Of a stretch of DNA of 6,744 bases, positions 5,391 to 6,744 are shown piece by piece. Source of the DNA: an uncultured Actinomyces sp. (GTDB lineage Bacteria > Actinomycetota > Actinomycetes > Actinomycetales > Actinomycetaceae); assembly GCA_938040725.1 (NCBI GenBank), contig CALHZX010000099.1, positions 1 to 6,744 of the forward strand, read 5' to 3'. Numbering within the stretch: the first letter of the stretch is position 1; every line of letters starts with the position of its first letter. The notes under the pieces are model-generated. The model searched no databases. It saw only the letters and a list, made by a program, of their open reading frames with translations, and was not told where the DNA came from. The position numbers and the translations under genes were made by a program.

Positions 5391-5396
5391 AGTATC
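5391..5396 (-). promoter_or_regulatory. Candidate -10 box of the TetR gene (possible leaderless message)
   Basis: Read on the minus strand, GATACT ends 6 nt before ATG 5384, so transcription would begin at or next to the start codon. No good -35 is seen 17 nt further upstream. Leaderless messages are common in actinobacteria, which makes this plausible but unproven. Confidence 0.3.
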
Positions 5397-5451
5397 ACAC
5401 GAGGCCTGGGCTGGGCCACGTGCAGACCACGCCGCGGGCGCGTGGCCGCGT

Positions 5452-5481
5452 TTGAAAGCGCACGCGGGGTGCAGGTATCAT
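5452..5481 (+). promoter_or_regulatory. Promoter of tRNA-Gln, probably also feeding glmU-prs
   Basis: TTGAAA (5452-5457) and TATCAT (5476-5481) are 18 nt apart. Transcription would begin near 5488, about 8 nt before the mature tRNA end at 5496, as expected for a tRNA promoter. No terminator lies between the tRNA and glmU, so read-through is likely. Confidence 0.65.
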
Positions 5482-5495
5482 CACAGTGGACGCAT

Positions 5496-5566
5496 TCCGC
5501 CTTGGTGTAACGGCAGCACAGAGGTTTTTGGTGCCTTTAGTCTAGGTTCGAATCCTAGGGGCGGAG
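5496..5566 (+). tRNA. tRNA-Gln(TTG)
   Basis: All arms fold. The acceptor TCCGCCT (5496-5502) pairs with GGGCGGA (5559-5565), and the discriminator is G5566. The D-arm GTG/CAC encloses the loop with the GG pair. The anticodon stem GAGGT/GCCTT surrounds TTTTGGT with anticodon TTG (5528-5530). The T-arm is CTAGG-TTCGAAT-CCTAG (5542-5558). The 3' CCA is not encoded, so it must be added after transcription. The anticodon stem has two G-T pairs. It lies 39 nt before the glmU start and probably shares its transcript. Confidence 0.95.
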
Positions 5567-5595
5567 CGACCGGTCCTGATGGGACCGCAGACCCC

Positions 5596-5602
5596 GAGGA
5601 GG
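5596..5602 (+). promoter_or_regulatory. Ribosome binding site of glmU
   Basis: GAGGAGG is a near-perfect match to the 16S anti-Shine-Dalgarno, only 3 nt before ATG 5606. It decides this start over the in-frame codon at 5579, which is close to the tRNA and has no such site. Confidence 0.7.
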
Positions 5603-5605
5603 AAC

Positions 5606-6655
5606 ATGTCTCGCCCCGCCGCCGTCATCGTCCTGGCCGCAGGTCAGGGAACGCGCATGAAATCCGCTCTCCCGAAGGTCGTTCACCCCCTGTCTGGCCT
5701 GTCCATGATCGGACACGCCCTGCGCGCCGCCCATGGCCTCGACCCTCAGTACCTGGTTGCCGTGGTGCGTCACCAGCGCGACGTTGTCGCCGCTGAAATC
5801 GAGCGCGTCCTGCCCAACGCGATTATCGCTGATCAGGACGAGATCCCCGGCACCGGCCGCGCCGTCCAGTGTGGCCTGGAAGCACTCGATCAGGCCGTCG
5901 AGCCCGTTTCCGGCACCATCGTCGTCACCTACGGCGACGTCCCCCTCCTCTCCACGGAGACCCTGGCCGAGCTGGTCGTCACCCACGAGGCCGCTGGCCA
6001 CGCTGTCACCGTCTTGACCTCGCGCGTTGAGGACCCCACCGGCTACGGCCGCATCATCCGCGATGCCTCGGGTACAGTCACCGCGATCGTCGAGCAGCGC
6101 GACGCGACGCCCGAGCAGGCCGCGATCAACGAGATCAACGCGGGCATCTACGCTTTCGACGCCGATTTCCTTCGCGCTTCCCTGGCCTCGCTCGGCACCG
6201 ATAACGACCAGGGCGAGGTCTACCTAACCGATGTCCTCGCGGCAGCCGCCCCCGCCGGACGCACCGCGGGTGCCCTCGAGCTGACCGACCACTGGCAGAG
6301 CGCGGGCGCCAACGACCGCGTTCAGCTGGCCGAGCTGGGCGCCGAGATGAACCGTCGCATCTGCGAGGCGCACATGCGCGCCGGCGTGACGATCGTCGAC
6401 CCGGCCTCTACCTGGATCGACGTCGACGTAACGGTCGGCGCGGACACCACCATCTACCCCGGCACCTGTCTGCGGGGGACAACCGTCGTTGGGTCCGACT
6501 GTGAAATCGGTCCTAGCGCCACGCTGATTGATGCGGAAATCGGGGACCGCAGTGTGGTTCCCACCGCGTGGATCGGCCAGGGCTGCGTTGCAGCCGATAC
6601 GATGGTTGCGCCATATAGCACCATCGGCACATTGATCGCGGCGCCCCGCGCCTGA
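5606..6655 (+). CDS. glmU: GlmU-type UDP-N-acetylglucosamine pyrophosphorylase, short form lacking most of the acetyltransferase domain
   Basis: The product is 349 residues, against about 450-490 for bifunctional GlmU. The N-terminal half carries the uridylyltransferase signatures: LAAGQGTRMK (10-19) with PK at 23-24, PGTGRAVQ, YGDVPLL (109-115, D111 aligning with the metal-binding Asp), GYGRIIRD, IVEQRDA, EINAGIYAFD and NDQGEVYLTD (200-209). It should make UDP-GlcNAc for peptidoglycan from GlcNAc-1-phosphate and UTP in the cytoplasm. From about residue 257 left-handed beta-helix repeats begin, but only some five coils are present. The part holding the acetyltransferase His, Tyr, Asn and Lys residues and the NYDG-type motif of E. 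coli GlmU is missing. The stop is 24 nt before prs, so a nearby frameshifted tail is excluded. Acetylation of glucosamine-1-phosphate must occur elsewhere or by another route. Order tRNA-glmU-prs suggests an operon. Confidence 0.9.
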   Translation: MSRPAAVIVLAAGQGTRMKSALPKVVHPLSGLSMIGHALRAAHGLDPQYLVAVVRHQRDVVAAEIERVLPNAIIADQDEIPGTGRAVQCGLEALDQAVEPVSGTIVVTYGDVPLLSTETLAELVVTHEAAGHAVTVLTSRVEDPTGYGRIIRDASGTVTAIVEQRDATPEQAAINEINAGIYAFDADFLRASLASLGTDNDQGEVYLTDVLAAAAPAGRTAGALELTDHWQSAGANDRVQLAELGAEMNRRICEAHMRAGVTIVDPASTWIDVDVTVGADTTIYPGTCLRGTTVVGSDCEIGPSATLIDAEIGDRSVVPTAWIGQGCVAADTMVAPYSTIGTLIAAPRA

Positions 6656-6679
6656 TCCAACACAAGGAGAGACAACCGC

Positions 6680-6744
6680 ATGAGCGGACTGGTGACCACC
6701 GGAGAGAAGAACCTCGTCCTCGTTTCTGGGCGAGCTCACATGGA
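6680..6744 (+). CDS. prs: Ribose-phosphate pyrophosphokinase, N-terminal fragment (runs out of window)
   Basis: ATG 6680 follows AGGAG (6665-6669) by 10 nt and lies 24 nt after the glmU stop. Only 21 full codons are visible, ending in KNLVLVSGRAHM. This matches the conserved start of Prs proteins, where a basic residue and a short beta strand precede SGRAH. Prs makes phosphoribosyl pyrophosphate from ribose-5-phosphate and ATP for nucleotide, His and Trp synthesis. The glmU-prs order is widespread in actinobacteria, which supports the call despite the short fragment. The rest of the gene is outside the window. Confidence 0.85.
   Translation, partial: MSGLVTTGEKNLVLVSGRAHM

Noticed and set aside
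4746..5510. 254-codon open frame on the + strand opposite the TetR gene
   Set aside because: It mirrors the high-GC TetR gene; the TetR frame has clear family motifs and this one has none.
5496..5566. tRNA-Gln as attachment site of an integrated element
   Set aside because: No repeat of the tRNA 3' end and no integrase gene are seen in the window; conserved core genes lie on both sides.
6224..6739. Minus-strand open frame opposite glmU and prs
   Set aside because: Gly/Asp/Val-rich antisense of a conserved gene; typical high-GC shadow frame.
1..6744. CRISPR array
   Set aside because: No regularly spaced short repeats; the only direct repeats are the two 0.98-kb units.

Overview
The window looks like a chromosomal piece of a high-GC Gram-positive bacterium, most likely an Actinomyces/Schaalia-type actinomycete. 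The right half holds a conserved actinobacterial neighbourhood: a TetR-family regulator divergent from tRNA-Gln, glmU and prs. By my recollection the same order (TetR, glmU, prs) occurs in Mycobacterium tuberculosis. Hand counts of GC give about 66% over the first 180 nt of glmU that I counted and about 47% in the middle of the left-hand toxin gene. The left half is therefore compositionally foreign or fast-evolving relative to the housekeeping half.

Left region (1-4121, all + strand) is a polymorphic-toxin immunity island. It opens with the 3' part of a large toxin gene ending in a TNT-type (tuberculosis necrotizing toxin, NAD+ glycohydrolase) domain. An overlapping immunity-like gene (ImmA1) follows. 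Next comes a free-standing second TNT domain with its own ribosome binding site, coupled by a one-base overlap to a different but related immunity-like gene (ImmB). Two more ImmA genes (ImmA2, ImmA3) follow, and a truncated, frameshifted copy of ImmB lies between them. ImmB-3'/ImmA2 and psi-ImmB/ImmA3 form a tandem duplication of about 0.98 kb whose junction can be read in the sequence. I found no convincing terminator until a perfect 13-bp hairpin at 4086-4121, so the island is probably one transcript. The adjacent immunity genes presumably neutralise TNT1 and TNT2, and the extra copies may guard against related toxins from neighbours. These pairings are inference.

Middle region (4122-4750): an AT-rich 38-nt inverted repeat, a candidate promoter and leader, a small protein with two Cys4 modules (DUF1540-like), and a bidirectional terminator shared with the converging TetR gene.

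Right region (4752-6744): the TetR gene on the minus strand, a 111-bp divergent promoter region, tRNA-Gln(TTG), then glmU and the first codons of prs. glmU is striking because the protein stops at 349 residues. It keeps the uridylyltransferase domain and about five hexapeptide coils but lacks the acetyltransferase active-site part. prs begins 24 nt after its stop codon, so the missing part is not encoded nearby.
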